From positions 62,001 to 126,000 of the forward strand of contig CAJTDK010000013.1 of NCBI GenBank assembly GCA_910575105.1: a DNA stretch of 64,000 bases. The letters run 5' to 3'. Positions 34,985 to 43,970 of the stretch are shown piece after piece. The notes below the pieces were generated by a model. The model was not told the DNA's origin. It made no database searches and was given only the letters and a program-made list of their open reading frames with translations. A program made the translations under genes and the position numbers. Each line of letters begins with the position of its first letter. The stretch's first letter is position 1. The DNA is from Lachnospiraceae bacterium (GTDB taxonomy: Bacteria; Bacillota; Clostridia; Lachnospirales; Lachnospiraceae).

Positions 34985-36526
34985 ATGAAACGAATAACGA
35001 AGATTGAGGCGGCGAAAGACAGCGGCAGGCGGAAACTGCGGGTTGCTGCCTATGCCAGGGTATCAACAGATTCAAGTGAACAGCTTGTCAGCCTGGAAAC
35101 GCAGAAGAACCATTATGAGCGGTACATCAAGGCACGGCCGGATTGGGAATATGCGGGCCTTTATTACGACGAAGGTGTCACCGGAACATCGATGGCCAGG
35201 CGTGAAGGTCTGCAGCGAATGCTTAATGACTGCGACAGAGGACTAATCGATTACATCATTGTGAAGTCCATCAGCCGGTTTTCTCGCAATACAGTTGACA
35301 GCATCGAAACAGTCAGGAAACTCTGCGAGAAAGGGATTTACATCTTTTTCGAGAAGGAAAATATTGATACGGGCAAGATGGAGGGTGAGCTTCTGCTCTC
35401 CATCCTTTCAAGTCTTGCGGAGAGCGAATCCCATTCTATTGCGGAGAATAATAAATGGAGCATCCAGAAACGGTTTCAAAATGGCACATTCAAGATTGGC
35501 TATCCACCATACGGATACGACAATGTGGATGGCCAGATGGTCGTAAATGAAGAGCAGGCAAAGACGGTGCGGTGGATATTTGACGCAGTTCTGTCCGGAA
35601 AGTCACCGGGAACTGTGGCAAGGGAACTGAATGAAAGAGGTACCGTTACAAAGAGGGGCGGCAGATGGACCGGGCATACCATTAACGGCATGGTTAAAAA
35701 TGAAAAGTATACGGGCGATTTGATCCTGCAGAAGACCTATACGGATGACTGCTTCAGCCGCCATGTGAACCGTGGTGAAAAAAATCAGTATTATGTGCGG
35801 GAACACCACAAACCGATTGTAAGCCATGAGGACTTCGAAGCGGCCAATGCCATCATCGAGGCCAACGGCTTGGAAAAAGGAATCCGAAAGGATGAGGACA
35901 AGTACAAAAACCGTTATGCCATGTCCGGCAGGATCATCTGCGGAGAGTGCGGCGGCACCTGGAAACGGGTCAAACTGAATAATCGCTTCGGCTTTGCCTG
36001 CAACACTCATGTGAGGGACAAAAACACCTGCGGAATGAAGTCAATTCCAGAGGAGCCGGTAAAGGCAGCTTTCGTGACCATGATGAACAAGCTGACTTGG
36101 GGGCGGAGCAGAATCCTTCTTCCTTTTGCGGAAATGCTGAAAGAAGACCGACAGGCAGAATTCCTGGACAGGCTGAATGAGCTGGAGGTTCTTCTGGAAA
36201 AGAACGGGGAGCGCAGGCAGCAGATTCATCAGTTCTTTGCAAAGGGGCTGCTTGATCCGGCGGTTTATGCGGAGGAAAGCGATGCCCTTACGGAAGAAGC
36301 GCAGCGGCTCTCAGCGGAGCAGAATGCCTTGGAATCAAAGGTCAGCGGCAGTCATGAACAACAGGAGGCTTTGACGCGGCTCCTCAAGTATACAGCGAAG
36401 GGTATGATGCTGACCAGGTATGAGGAGGCGCTTTTTACAGAACACGTTGACCATATTGTAGTCTATGAAAGAACGGAGATTGGATTCGCCATGAAGTGCG
36501 GACCTATATTCCGGGAAAGGATATAA
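34985..36526 (+). CDS. Large serine recombinase 1
   Basis: 513 aa. The resolvase catalytic domain (residues ~15-160) carries the nucleophile S27 in AAYARVSTD and SISRFSRNT. The Recombinase domain (PYGYDNVDGQMVVNEEQAKTVRWIF) and zinc ribbon (ICGECGGTW ... CNTH ... CGM) follow, then a coiled-coil motif. Such enzymes integrate and excise phages and conjugative elements by site-specific recombination. GAGAGGACGGTGAGACG precedes the ATG. It is probably an integrase of the prophage or of the whole rlmD island. Confidence 0.93.
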   Translation: MKRITKIEAAKDSGRRKLRVAAYARVSTDSSEQLVSLETQKNHYERYIKARPDWEYAGLYYDEGVTGTSMARREGLQRMLNDCDRGLIDYIIVKSISRFSRNTVDSIETVRKLCEKGIYIFFEKENIDTGKMEGELLLSILSSLAESESHSIAENNKWSIQKRFQNGTFKIGYPPYGYDNVDGQMVVNEEQAKTVRWIFDAVLSGKSPGTVARELNERGTVTKRGGRWTGHTINGMVKNEKYTGDLILQKTYTDDCFSRHVNRGEKNQYYVREHHKPIVSHEDFEAANAIIEANGLEKGIRKDEDKYKNRYAMSGRIICGECGGTWKRVKLNNRFGFACNTHVRDKNTCGMKSIPEEPVKAAFVTMMNKLTWGRSRILLPFAEMLKEDRQAEFLDRLNELEVLLEKNGERRQQIHQFFAKGLLDPAVYAEESDALTEEAQRLSAEQNALESKVSGSHEQQEALTRLLKYTAKGMMLTRYEEALFTEHVDHIVVYERTEIGFAMKCGPIFRERI

Positions 36527-36527
36527 G

Positions 36528-36950
36528 ATGGAACACACACCATACGGATATGACATTATCGGTGGCAGAGCAGTCATTAACGAGGATCAGGCTGCCAACA
36601 TCCGACAGATATGCGAAAACTATCTTTCTGGAATGTCCTTTAAGAATGCGGCGGCAGCAGTCGGGCTGGCCATGAGCCACTGCGGGGTGAAACGGCTGAT
36701 GCTGAATAAGCGATACGTCGGTGACAGTTTTTATCCGCCGATCTTGACAAAGGAGACAGTCCAAAAAGTGGAGGCAGAGCGCCTCCGGCGGGAAAAGGCG
36801 CTCGGACGGGACAGATGGAAAGGAAAAGGCGTACCGGAGGGAACGATCTTCACAAGATTTTCCGCAACTAAGATTACACTGAAATATGACGATCCGGTCA
36901 GACAGGCTGAATATGCCTACACCCATATCAGAAGCGAGGTGAGCGGATAA
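36528..36950 (+). CDS. Catalytic-domain-less recombinase-like protein
   Basis: 140 aa, starting one base after the first recombinase stop and overlapping the next start by one base. It holds only a Recombinase-type domain ([31 protein letters not shown], then [22 protein letters not shown]) and lacks the resolvase serine domain and zinc ribbon. The tight packing suggests a maintained gene rather than a remnant, perhaps a DNA-binding partner or directionality factor. Confidence 0.8.
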   Translation: MEHTPYGYDIIGGRAVINEDQAANIRQICENYLSGMSFKNAAAAVGLAMSHCGVKRLMLNKRYVGDSFYPPILTKETVQKVEAERLRREKALGRDRWKGKGVPEGTIFTRFSATKITLKYDDPVRQAEYAYTHIRSEVSG

Positions 36951-38521
36951 TGGCACTGGCACAAAACATTACAGTTATTCCTGCAAGACGCACCATCGGT
37001 ACGCAGAAACCTGCCGAGAAAGTACAAAAGACCAGAGTGGCGGCATATTGCCGTGTATCAACGGAGTTTGAAGAACAGGAATCCAGCTACGAAGTGCAGG
37101 TCGAACATTACACAGCCTACATCAAAAACAATCCCGAATGGGAACTGGTCGAGGTGTATGCCGACGATGGGATAAGCGCAACCAACACGGCCAAGCGGGA
37201 GGCATTCAATCGGATGATACAGGATTGCCGGGACGGGAAGATTGATTTGATTTTGACCAAGTCCATCAGCAGATTCTCCCGCAACACTGTGGACTGCCTG
37301 AAATACACAAGAGAATTGAAAGGGTTGAATATAGCCGTTTTCTTTGAGAAAGAGAACATCAATACCCTGGATGCCAAGGGCGAAGTTCTCATGACAATCA
37401 TGGCGGCGCTTGCCCAGCAGGAATCAGAATCCCTGTCGGCAAACGTCCGGCTTGGCATCCAGTTCCGCAATCAGCAGGGCAAAGTTCAGGTCAACCACAA
37501 CAGGTTCCTTGGCTATACCAAGGATGAAGACGGGAAGCTCATTATTGTGCCGGAAGAGGCTGAGATTGTCCGGCGTATCTACGCTGAGTACATGGATGGC
37601 AGGAGCTTTCTTCAGATTAAGCGCAGCCTTGAGGCAGATGGTATCTTAAACGGGGCAGGCAACGCCAAGTGGCACGAAAGCAATATTAAGCAGATTTTAA
37701 CTAATGAAAAGTATATTGGTGATGCTCTCCTGCAAAAGACTTATACGGTGAATACGCTGGAAAAGAAACGGGTAGCCAATAATGGTCTCGCACCGAAGTA
37801 CTATGTGGAAGGAAGTCACGAAGCGATCATCGACAAGAATGTATTTCTCCGAGTCCAGGCGGAAATCGTCCGGCGGGCAAATATCTTGACGGATGGAAAG
37901 AAACGGGTCTACAGTTCCCGGTATGCTTTATCAAGTATCGTGTTCTGCGGTCATTGCGGTGATATTTTTCGCAGGGTCAAGTGGAATAACCGAGGATGCA
38001 AATCTACCGTCTGGCGGTGTGTGAGCCGGGTCCTTAAAAAGAGCAGCGGGATTGACTGCCCGGCAAGGACGATTCGGGAAGAGGAACTGCATACAGCGGT
38101 TGTCACAGCAATCAACGATGCCTGGTTACAGAAAGACAACATTCTCCCTGTTCTGCAGCAAAACATCCGGGAGGTTCTTGAAAGCGATGCAGAAGAAAGG
38201 CTGGCGGCAGTCGATATTGCCATACGGGAGAAACAGGTAGAGCTGCTCGATGCTGGGAAAGATCAGGGCAGGATCGATGAGATCGGGGATGCCATCATCA
38301 GCCTCAGGGAACAGTGGCAGGATATCCTTACCGAGGTGGCGGAGAACACGGAACTGAAGGAGCGTGTCGATGACCTTACTTCATTCCTTGACGAACAGAC
38401 AGAGGCACTCACGGAATACTCAGAAACTCTGGTCAGACGTCTGATCGAGAAAATCACAATCTATGATAAAAAACTGACAGTGGAATTCAAATCAGGGCTA
38501 GAAATTGATGTGGAAGCGTAA
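36950..38521 (+). CDS. Large serine recombinase 2
   Basis: 523 aa. Nucleophile S37 in [17 protein letters not shown] in the catalytic domain, Recombinase domain ([30 protein letters not shown]), zinc ribbon (FCGHCGD ... WRC ... CPA) and a long coiled coil near the end. It differs clearly from recombinase 1, so the pair may work as two different subunits. It overlaps the preceding gene by one base and ends before a terminator. Confidence 0.93.
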   Translation: MALAQNITVIPARRTIGTQKPAEKVQKTRVAAYCRVSTEFEEQESSYEVQVEHYTAYIKNNPEWELVEVYADDGISATNTAKREAFNRMIQDCRDGKIDLILTKSISRFSRNTVDCLKYTRELKGLNIAVFFEKENINTLDAKGEVLMTIMAALAQQESESLSANVRLGIQFRNQQGKVQVNHNRFLGYTKDEDGKLIIVPEEAEIVRRIYAEYMDGRSFLQIKRSLEADGILNGAGNAKWHESNIKQILTNEKYIGDALLQKTYTVNTLEKKRVANNGLAPKYYVEGSHEAIIDKNVFLRVQAEIVRRANILTDGKKRVYSSRYALSSIVFCGHCGDIFRRVKWNNRGCKSTVWRCVSRVLKKSSGIDCPARTIREEELHTAVVTAINDAWLQKDNILPVLQQNIREVLESDAEERLAAVDIAIREKQVELLDAGKDQGRIDEIGDAIISLREQWQDILTEVAENTELKERVDDLTSFLDEQTEALTEYSETLVRRLIEKITIYDKKLTVEFKSGLEIDVEA

Positions 38522-38540
38522 TGGAATAAAGGGTAGTTTG

Positions 38541-38573
38541 GTCCGTAATCTTTTAAAGGATTGCGGGCTTTTC
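38541..38573 (+). terminator. Terminator of the recombinase operon
   Basis: GTCCGTAATC (38541-38550) pairs with GATTGCGGGC (38559-38568) using two wobble pairs, followed by TTTTCT. It lies 20 bases past the recombinase stop. Confidence 0.75.
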
Positions 38574-38660
38574 TGTTGCGGAAATATAAATTCAGAGGCA
38601 GGCATTGAAAAAGGTAACTAAAAGGTTTACAATAGAAGCGTGCTATTACGGAGGATCATT

Positions 38661-38891
38661 ATGAACACATCAGATCTTGTAAAGAAACTCTGCGAAGATC
38701 AGAATATAAGTCTTGCTGAACTGGCCAGAAGAACGGGTCAATCCCGACAAAATCTGTATAAAAAACTTAGGAATGAGACACTTGGTACAGAGGAGCTTAA
38801 TCGTATAGCAGATGCTCTTGGTGTGAAGTTTGAGCAGTCCTTCATCCTCCCCAGCGGTGAGAAGCTGACCACAAAAACGAAAAGAATTTAG
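38661..38891 (+). CDS. XRE-family helix-turn-helix protein
   Basis: 76 aa from ATG 38661 behind ACGGAGGATC. VKKLCEDQNISLAELARRTGQSRQNLYKKLRNETL is a Cro/C1-type helix-turn-helix. It overlaps or abuts the zinc-ribbon protein gene and is likely its regulator or a remnant immunity-type repressor of the element. Confidence 0.88.
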   Translation: MNTSDLVKKLCEDQNISLAELARRTGQSRQNLYKKLRNETLGTEELNRIADALGVKFEQSFILPSGEKLTTKTKRI

Positions 38892-38926
38892 TGAGGGTTA
38901 AAATACAAGTCAAGGAACGAAGAAAA

Positions 38927-40357
38927 ATGGCATTGATAGTTTGCCCTGAGTGCAAAGCAAAAATCAGTGAATATGCGGAAAGCTGTCCTCATTGCGGCTG
39001 CCCTATGAAGGTGATCATGAGGCTTATCGTTGAGCAGGAGAAGTCTGCCATTACCACGGAGCAGTCAGATCTCACAGAAGTTATCACAGCAGAGAAAAGT
39101 CAATGTTTACAATGCGGGAAAGAGGTTGCACAGGCACCAGGAAGAAAAAAGAAGAAATTTTGCAGTGACGTGTGCAGGAGTAAATGGTGGGCGGCTCACC
39201 CAGAACAGATCAGGCATAGATCCAATCGAACCATAAACTGTGCTTTTTGTGGCAAAGCATTTCAAATTCATGGTGAACAGAGACGTAAATATTGTTCGCA
39301 TGACTGCTATATCAAGGATAGGTTCTCCAAAAAGAAAGCAGATATGTTGGCAGAAGAAACATGTTCTAGTTCTGACACTTCTTCCGGTATAAAGAACCAG
39401 GAATCACTATCTGGAGATAAGAATATCAAGAAGAAACAATCGAGGAAAAATACGGTAACACCAAGCCATAATGCGGTATCAACACTTGCGGATTCAAATA
39501 CAGATATTGCTGAAAAATCGGCGGCATCAACTGCTCTTGCAAATGATGTCAGCAAGGCCATAGATAGTTCCGGTTACTTCACAAAGGAAGAGTTTGAGGT
39601 AATCATGAACTACGGAATGACAATCCATATAATGAAAAAGATGCTTATGGATGGCGTTATGGATACGGATATGTATCTGCAAATGGAAAAACTGTTCCAA
39701 GAGAAATATAAAAGCCCTTATGCCCATCTTATGTTTGAAATGCGCCGGGAGGATTTGGATAAAATAGCGGGGCCTCCTATCGAAGTCGAAGTAAAGACTC
39801 TTGCACAACGGACGGGAATCCCGTTCGGCAAGGATGATTCCTGGCGTTTCGAGTTTGGAGATGGCGGAGAAAAATATGAAGGCGAATATGCCGAATCTGA
39901 TATTCTCTTTCAGTTTCAGGCAAGACAGCTGATAGGTGACTTTGGAAAAGATGGAGGCAGAGGGATTACTGTTTTACGCAGCGGAGAGGTGTTGGAAGAG
40001 CATTTGCTTGTGGCATTCTTATATCCTGACAGAGTGAGACGGTTTCACATTACACGGGAAGCTGTCGCTGAAATTGAGGCATACCTCCGGGAGAAAAATG
40101 CAGCGATTCTTAGACTTCCTAAAGAGGTTTCAAATGGAAATTATGAGGGAGAACATGATTGGGTGAGATTTGGCTCTAAGCGTATCACTGGCTTTCAAAT
40201 TACTCGTTCTGATCCCAACCGGGTCAAAATAAACGATATCGGCTATTACACACGATATGCAGAGAATATGGAAACGGAAAATATCATCATCGATATGTAT
40301 GAAGATATAAGGAAAATGCTTGTATATGCAGGAGTTGATATCCTGCCCAAGAAGTAG
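38927..40357 (+). CDS. Zinc-ribbon / SHOCT-like multidomain protein
   Basis: 476 aa from ATG 38927 (AAGGA upstream; an in-frame GTG at 38891 lacks a site). It has three Cys-rich modules: a zinc ribbon (CPECKAKI ... CPHCGCP), CLQCGKEV ... FCSDVCRSKWW, and CAFCGKAF ... YCSHDCYIKDRF. A Ser/Lys-rich low-complexity linker (~150-205) follows, then a SHOCT-like hairpin (~235-270), then a ~200-residue C-terminal domain with no family I recognise (WRFEFGDGGEKYEGEY, GRGITVLRSGEVLEEHLLV). The nucleic-acid-binding parts suggest regulation or RNA/DNA sensing. Confidence 0.6.
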   Translation: MALIVCPECKAKISEYAESCPHCGCPMKVIMRLIVEQEKSAITTEQSDLTEVITAEKSQCLQCGKEVAQAPGRKKKKFCSDVCRSKWWAAHPEQIRHRSNRTINCAFCGKAFQIHGEQRRKYCSHDCYIKDRFSKKKADMLAEETCSSSDTSSGIKNQESLSGDKNIKKKQSRKNTVTPSHNAVSTLADSNTDIAEKSAASTALANDVSKAIDSSGYFTKEEFEVIMNYGMTIHIMKKMLMDGVMDTDMYLQMEKLFQEKYKSPYAHLMFEMRREDLDKIAGPPIEVEVKTLAQRTGIPFGKDDSWRFEFGDGGEKYEGEYAESDILFQFQARQLIGDFGKDGGRGITVLRSGEVLEEHLLVAFLYPDRVRRFHITREAVAEIEAYLREKNAAILRLPKEVSNGNYEGEHDWVRFGSKRITGFQITRSDPNRVKINDIGYYTRYAENMETENIIIDMYEDIRKMLVYAGVDILPKK

Positions 40358-40428
40358 CCTATGATATCAATATTCCGTACTGATTCATACGAATATATTT
40401 TAAATTAATCAATGTGAGGAGACAAGAG

Positions 40429-42147
40429 ATGAAAGCAATAGATACAGAATTTACCAAATTTCTGGGCGTAGAAGCACAGTTTTTTGTTCCAATCTATCAG
40501 CGGAAGTATAGTTGGAACAGGGATAATTGTTTGAAACTGGTGGATGATATTTTGGATGTTGCAAAAGATAAAAACAGACCATGTCATTTTATCGGTTCGG
40601 TTATTTATCTGGCAAAACAGGATGCAATGCATGCTTCTGCTATAAAGGAGTATTTGGTTATTGATGGACAACAGAGGCTGACTACACTGTCGATTGTACT
40701 CCTTGCGCTCACAGATTATACGCGTTTGAAAATTACGGATGACGAAGAGTATAAGAAAGCTTCGACAAACTTTAAAAAGCTTTCGCGCAGATATCTGATT
40801 AATGAGGATGAATCCGGCGATACATATTATAAACTCAGATTGAACGAAGAGGATTTTTATGCATGGAAAAAGCTTCTTGAAAACAGAACCAAGCCGGATG
40901 ATATAAAATACAGCAGAATATTTGAAAATTACCGTTTTATTTATAAAATGCTTTGTGACAAGGATTCTGATCCACAGTTGATTTATGATGGAATTAAAAA
41001 GTTGCGGCTGATAGATACTTACTTGATTCCTGAAGATAATGCTCAACTGGTATTTGAGACAGTCAACAGCACGGGATTGCCTCTTTCAACAGCTGATAAA
41101 ATCCGTAATTTTGTGTTAATGACTGTCGATCCGACATCGCAGGCGCGGTTGTATGCGGATTACTGGCATCCTATGGAAAAGGATTTGGGAATGGAATTCG
41201 GAGGAACCTCAAATTTTACATCTTTTTTCAACTACTATATGACTGCTGTTCTTCAGCGTCAGGTAAGTAGTGATTATTATGATGTTTTTAAGAAATATTT
41301 TTATGATCAGAAGTCGCTTGGTACAGAAGGGATTGTCAAGCAGATCAGGCAGTATTCAAAATATTATACAGATTGGATAGCGGCATCAAATAAAGGGGAC
41401 AGACTTCATCAAGCGATGTTCAGGGTAAAAAATACTGGACAGTTAAAGATAACACCAGCGATTCTCAAATTGCTTTCCGACCGTAATGACGGCCTTATCT
41501 CGGATAATGATGCTGTTGAAATCCTGACGATTATGGAATCCTACTGGATGCGGAGAGCGGTTTGCGCCTTACCAACAAATACGGCTGGTCCCGTATGCAT
41601 TTCAATGTTGAAAAGCCTATATAACGAAGATCAGCTTAGCTCGTTCAAGAAAAATCTGTCTACGCTTACATATGCGCAAAGAATGCCAAATGATGATGAG
41701 GTTATACAGACATTGAAAACTTTGAAGATTTATTCTATAAGTTCCAATAGAACAAAAACGATCTTGGACACACTTGAAAACTATAAACGTAAGGAATATG
41801 TTCCGACAAAAGAGTATACGATTGAACATATTATGCCCCAAACATTGTCTGATGAGTGGAAGAAGGAACTTGGAACAGATTGGGAGAGAATACACGAAAT
41901 GTATCTGCATACGATGGGAAACCTGACATTGACAGGATATAATTCCGAATATCAGAATAAAAGGTTTACAGATAAGCAGGATTGCGTAGATAAAGATGGA
42001 AATAAGATCGGATACAGGCATACTCCAATCAAAATCAGTAGTTATCTAACGTCTGTTTCCAAATGGGGAGAAAATGAAATCCTTTCCCGTGCTGAGTTAT
42101 TAGCCAAAGAACTTATTCAGATTTGGAAGTACCCCAAAAGGGGTTGA
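40429..42147 (+). CDS. GmrSD-type restriction nuclease, DUF262 + DUF1524
   Basis: 572 aa; ATG 40429 behind GAGGAGA. The N-terminal DUF262 part shows FVPIYQRKYSWN and the DGQQRLTTL motif (from residue 79) that binds and hydrolyses nucleotide in the family. The C-terminal DUF1524 part shows the His-Me-type site YTIEHIMPQTL (H467) and MGNLTLTGYNSEYQNKRF. Proteins of this layout include the type IV restriction enzyme GmrSD, which attacks modified phage DNA, and related single-protein systems. It lies at the far right end of the rlmD island, opposite the type I system. Confidence 0.9.
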   Translation: MKAIDTEFTKFLGVEAQFFVPIYQRKYSWNRDNCLKLVDDILDVAKDKNRPCHFIGSVIYLAKQDAMHASAIKEYLVIDGQQRLTTLSIVLLALTDYTRLKITDDEEYKKASTNFKKLSRRYLINEDESGDTYYKLRLNEEDFYAWKKLLENRTKPDDIKYSRIFENYRFIYKMLCDKDSDPQLIYDGIKKLRLIDTYLIPEDNAQLVFETVNSTGLPLSTADKIRNFVLMTVDPTSQARLYADYWHPMEKDLGMEFGGTSNFTSFFNYYMTAVLQRQVSSDYYDVFKKYFYDQKSLGTEGIVKQIRQYSKYYTDWIAASNKGDRLHQAMFRVKNTGQLKITPAILKLLSDRNDGLISDNDAVEILTIMESYWMRRAVCALPTNTAGPVCISMLKSLYNEDQLSSFKKNLSTLTYAQRMPNDDEVIQTLKTLKIYSISSNRTKTILDTLENYKRKEYVPTKEYTIEHIMPQTLSDEWKKELGTDWERIHEMYLHTMGNLTLTGYNSEYQNKRFTDKQDCVDKDGNKIGYRHTPIKISSYLTSVSKWGENEILSRAELLAKELIQIWKYPKRG

Positions 42148-42153
42148 TAAGAT

Positions 42154-42537
42154 ATGTTTTCCTATACTTCCAGTGTCATAGATAAGTTTTCGATTACGAC
42201 TGACATTCAAGCGATTGTCTCACGGCATGTGGAGACGGTATGTTTATTGTCCAAACTTCATTCAGAGCAACATATCGAGGTTGAGCTTCAGATGGACGAG
42301 CTTGATTTAACGGCTGCGGAAAGCAAGGCAACCTATGAGGAAATCAAGGATTATGTGTTGGAACATACTGGATTGAAAGTCAGCAGTTTGTATATCGCAC
42401 AGGTAAAAGAGAAATGTGGGATTATCGAGAGGGTGAACTACAATCTGCCAAAATCGGAAAATTCCAGACAGCCGAAATGCCCGCCAGAGAAAGAAGAGGC
42501 GATAAGAGAGGCGTTGAGATATTTTCGGATGATTTGA
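42154..42537 (+). pseudogene. Displaced 3' end of an rlmD gene
   Basis: From about 42214 the frame reads RHVETVCLLSKL and continues as MDELDLTAAESKATYEEIKDYV ... YIAQVKEKCGI ... NYNLPKSE ... CPPEKEEAI, the C-terminal tail found on long RlmD proteins of Lachnospiraceae. The first ~20 codons do not match RlmD. With the intact rlmD at 927-2294 ending at the same HVE point, this is best explained as the original gene end pushed right by an insertion. Free-standing copies are often annotated as small methyltransferases but cannot be enzymes. Confidence 0.8.
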
Positions 42538-42544
42538 TGGTGGC

Positions 42545-42572
42545 TTGGAAATGATGGAATACTTTTTATAAT
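42545..42572 (+). promoter_or_regulatory. Promoter of the membrane protein gene at 42636
   Basis: TTGGAA (42545-42550), 16 bases, TATAAT (42567-42572), 63 bases before the start codon. Confidence 0.55.
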
Positions 42573-42635
42573 GCTTTCTCAGAAAGTATAGAAATATCAA
42601 AAGATAGATATAGAATATATAAGGATGTGGTATAT

Positions 42636-43544
42636 ATGAGGGCTAAAAAGTGGCTAACATTTGCTACAATAATTTGTACAATAGCTAGTGTCGTTTTGAT
42701 GATTGTTTTTCAATGTAATGATATAAAAATTGGATATGATATTTCATTAGCATTGTTTGGAAGTGCATTTCTTGGCTTCATTATGTCATTAATAGAATAT
42801 TTTTCAGAAAGAAAAAGTTCTATGGAAAAGTTTTGGATAGAAGCAAGGAAAGTAATAATCCAATTTAGGAAAGCGAAACCAATTGTTATAAGTGAGCCAG
42901 AAGAATTGATATTTAACAGTTTTGCAGAGGAAATTCATAACAGAGAGGTGGAACGATATGGAGAGAAGATTGCAAATTCTCTGGGATTAAAAAAGGAGAG
43001 TAAAGCAAAGAATGAATATATTGCATGGATGGAATCGCATGAGATTATGAATTTTACAGAGAATGATAATATTTCAGAAATCCTTGATGAGTTATATAAG
43101 CAACATTTAGAAGAAAATAAGGTTTGTTTTTCATCTATAATTGATAATTATATTGATTTGTCTAATATTAGTCTAAGCGACCTAGATAGTGCTTATGGCA
43201 GTTTGGATTTTATGTTCGGAAATAAGAAGATTAGACGCACAGCATATGAGGAAATATTTAATAAAGTCCGTGAAATTAGAAATTCAATTTATTCAGAAGT
43301 GTATCATTTTAATTTATGGAAAGAGGGTAAAGGCAATTTTGTTATATGTGCAATGAAAGCAATGGAGATTAGTAAAATACTTTTTGAAAGTAAAATAAGT
43401 GAAAGTGGTGCTTTAAAACAAGAATGTATTTATCAGAGGGCGTTTGATGAAATTGAAGAAAGTTTAGAAGATTTTATATATAAAATGGTTGATTATCTCA
43501 AAAAAGCCTTGATTTACGGGCATACAAGCAGGATTTCAAGCTGA
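42636..43544 (+). CDS. AT-rich putative membrane protein, unknown
   Basis: 302 aa; ATG 42636 behind AAGGATGTGG. Two N-terminal hydrophobic segments (WLTFATIICTIASVVLMIVF and LALFGSAFLGFIMSLIEYF) form a hairpin in the membrane. The remaining ~240 residues are cytosolic and helical, with no family I recognise. GC is much lower than in neighbours, and it has its own promoter. Its position directly downstream of the rlmD junction and a GmrSD gene suggests cargo, perhaps a membrane-acting defence or immunity effector; this is speculative. Confidence 0.6.
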   Translation: MRAKKWLTFATIICTIASVVLMIVFQCNDIKIGYDISLALFGSAFLGFIMSLIEYFSERKSSMEKFWIEARKVIIQFRKAKPIVISEPEELIFNSFAEEIHNREVERYGEKIANSLGLKKESKAKNEYIAWMESHEIMNFTENDNISEILDELYKQHLEENKVCFSSIIDNYIDLSNISLSDLDSAYGSLDFMFGNKKIRRTAYEEIFNKVREIRNSIYSEVYHFNLWKEGKGNFVICAMKAMEISKILFESKISESGALKQECIYQRAFDEIEESLEDFIYKMVDYLKKALIYGHTSRISS

Positions 43545-43867
43545 ATTTACTACCAATTTACTACTTTTGAGGAAAAGAGCCTTGATATGCCGCCCCCAAC
43601 CCTGCCAGCCCAGCCACCAGCACACAGCATTGAGAAAGAATAAATGAAAACTGAATACGACGCATACGCGGCGTTTCTCTATCCCAACACGGGAGAACAG
43701 GAACGCCGCTTTTTTTATGCCCTCATGTTACGCAGTAGGGGCGAAAAGAGCCTTGCTATATGCGGCTTTGCGGGCGCACTTTTGCCGGGGACAGGGATTT
43801 ATACCTAACCCCAGCAAAATGGCGTTCTATCGCGTAACAAATCCACAACCAAAGGAGTGATGAAGCT
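43545..43867. other. Gene-poor left edge of the conjugative element
   Basis: About 320 bases. A direct repeat GAAAAGAGCCTTG followed by ATATGC-type sequence occurs at 43573 and, slightly altered, at 43742. A possible 54-residue ORF (43644-43808, MKTEYDAYAAFLYPNTG) has no clear ribosome binding site. Otherwise nothing is recognised. Confidence 0.4.
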
Positions 43868-43970
43868 ATGGCAGTTTTCCGAGTGGAACGCAACAAGGGC
43901 TATACCGTTATGAGCAACCACCATTTACGCAACAAGGAACTGACATTAAAGGCAAAGGGGCTTTTGTCGC
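43868..43970 (+). pseudogene. Replication initiator A fragment of the conjugative element
   Basis: 34 N-terminal codons of the Tn1549-type RepA: MAVFRVERNKGYTVMSNHHL and LTLKAKGLLSQ, with AAGGAG upstream of ATG 43868. At about 43970 the sequence switches to PcfB in another frame and RepA ends after seven junk codons. The rest of the ~300-residue protein is absent. Confidence 0.8.

Larger units (their letters stand above)
13526..38521. mobile_element. Mosaic, defective prophage with serine recombinases
   Basis: Gene content is that of a siphovirus-like temperate phage of Clostridia: VapE primase, VRR-NUC, SNF2 helicase, DUF1492, HNH, P27-type small terminase, tape measure, DUF6711, tail proteins, amidase, DUF2800, DNA polymerase A and large serine recombinases. 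Large terminase, portal, protease and capsid genes are absent. The early genes DUF2800 and polymerase lie to the right of lysis instead of before VapE, so the element is rearranged or composite. Boundaries are approximate. Confidence 0.8.
2240..42230. mobile_element. Candidate 40-kb genomic island inserted in the 3' end of rlmD
   Basis: The left boundary is inside the rlmD 3' end (CATGTGGAG around 2252, coding HVE). The right boundary is an out-of-place rlmD 3' end that again contains CATGTGGAG (around 42215) and continues with the longer RlmD tail. Serine recombinases at 34985-38521 lie toward the right side. Large serine recombinases that integrate at the 3' end of the rum (rlmD) gene are known from streptococcal ICEs. 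That the whole interval moved as one unit is inference. It contains other elements and could be an accretion at a hotspot. Confidence 0.55.

Noticed and set aside
34985-38521. Invertible promoter or hsdS shuffling by the recombinases
   Set aside because: No inverted repeats flanking a promoter or specificity gene were found near them; large serine recombinases fit integration better.
42154-42537. A free-standing rRNA methyltransferase
   Set aside because: It contains only the RlmD C-terminal tail; no SAM-binding or catalytic motif.
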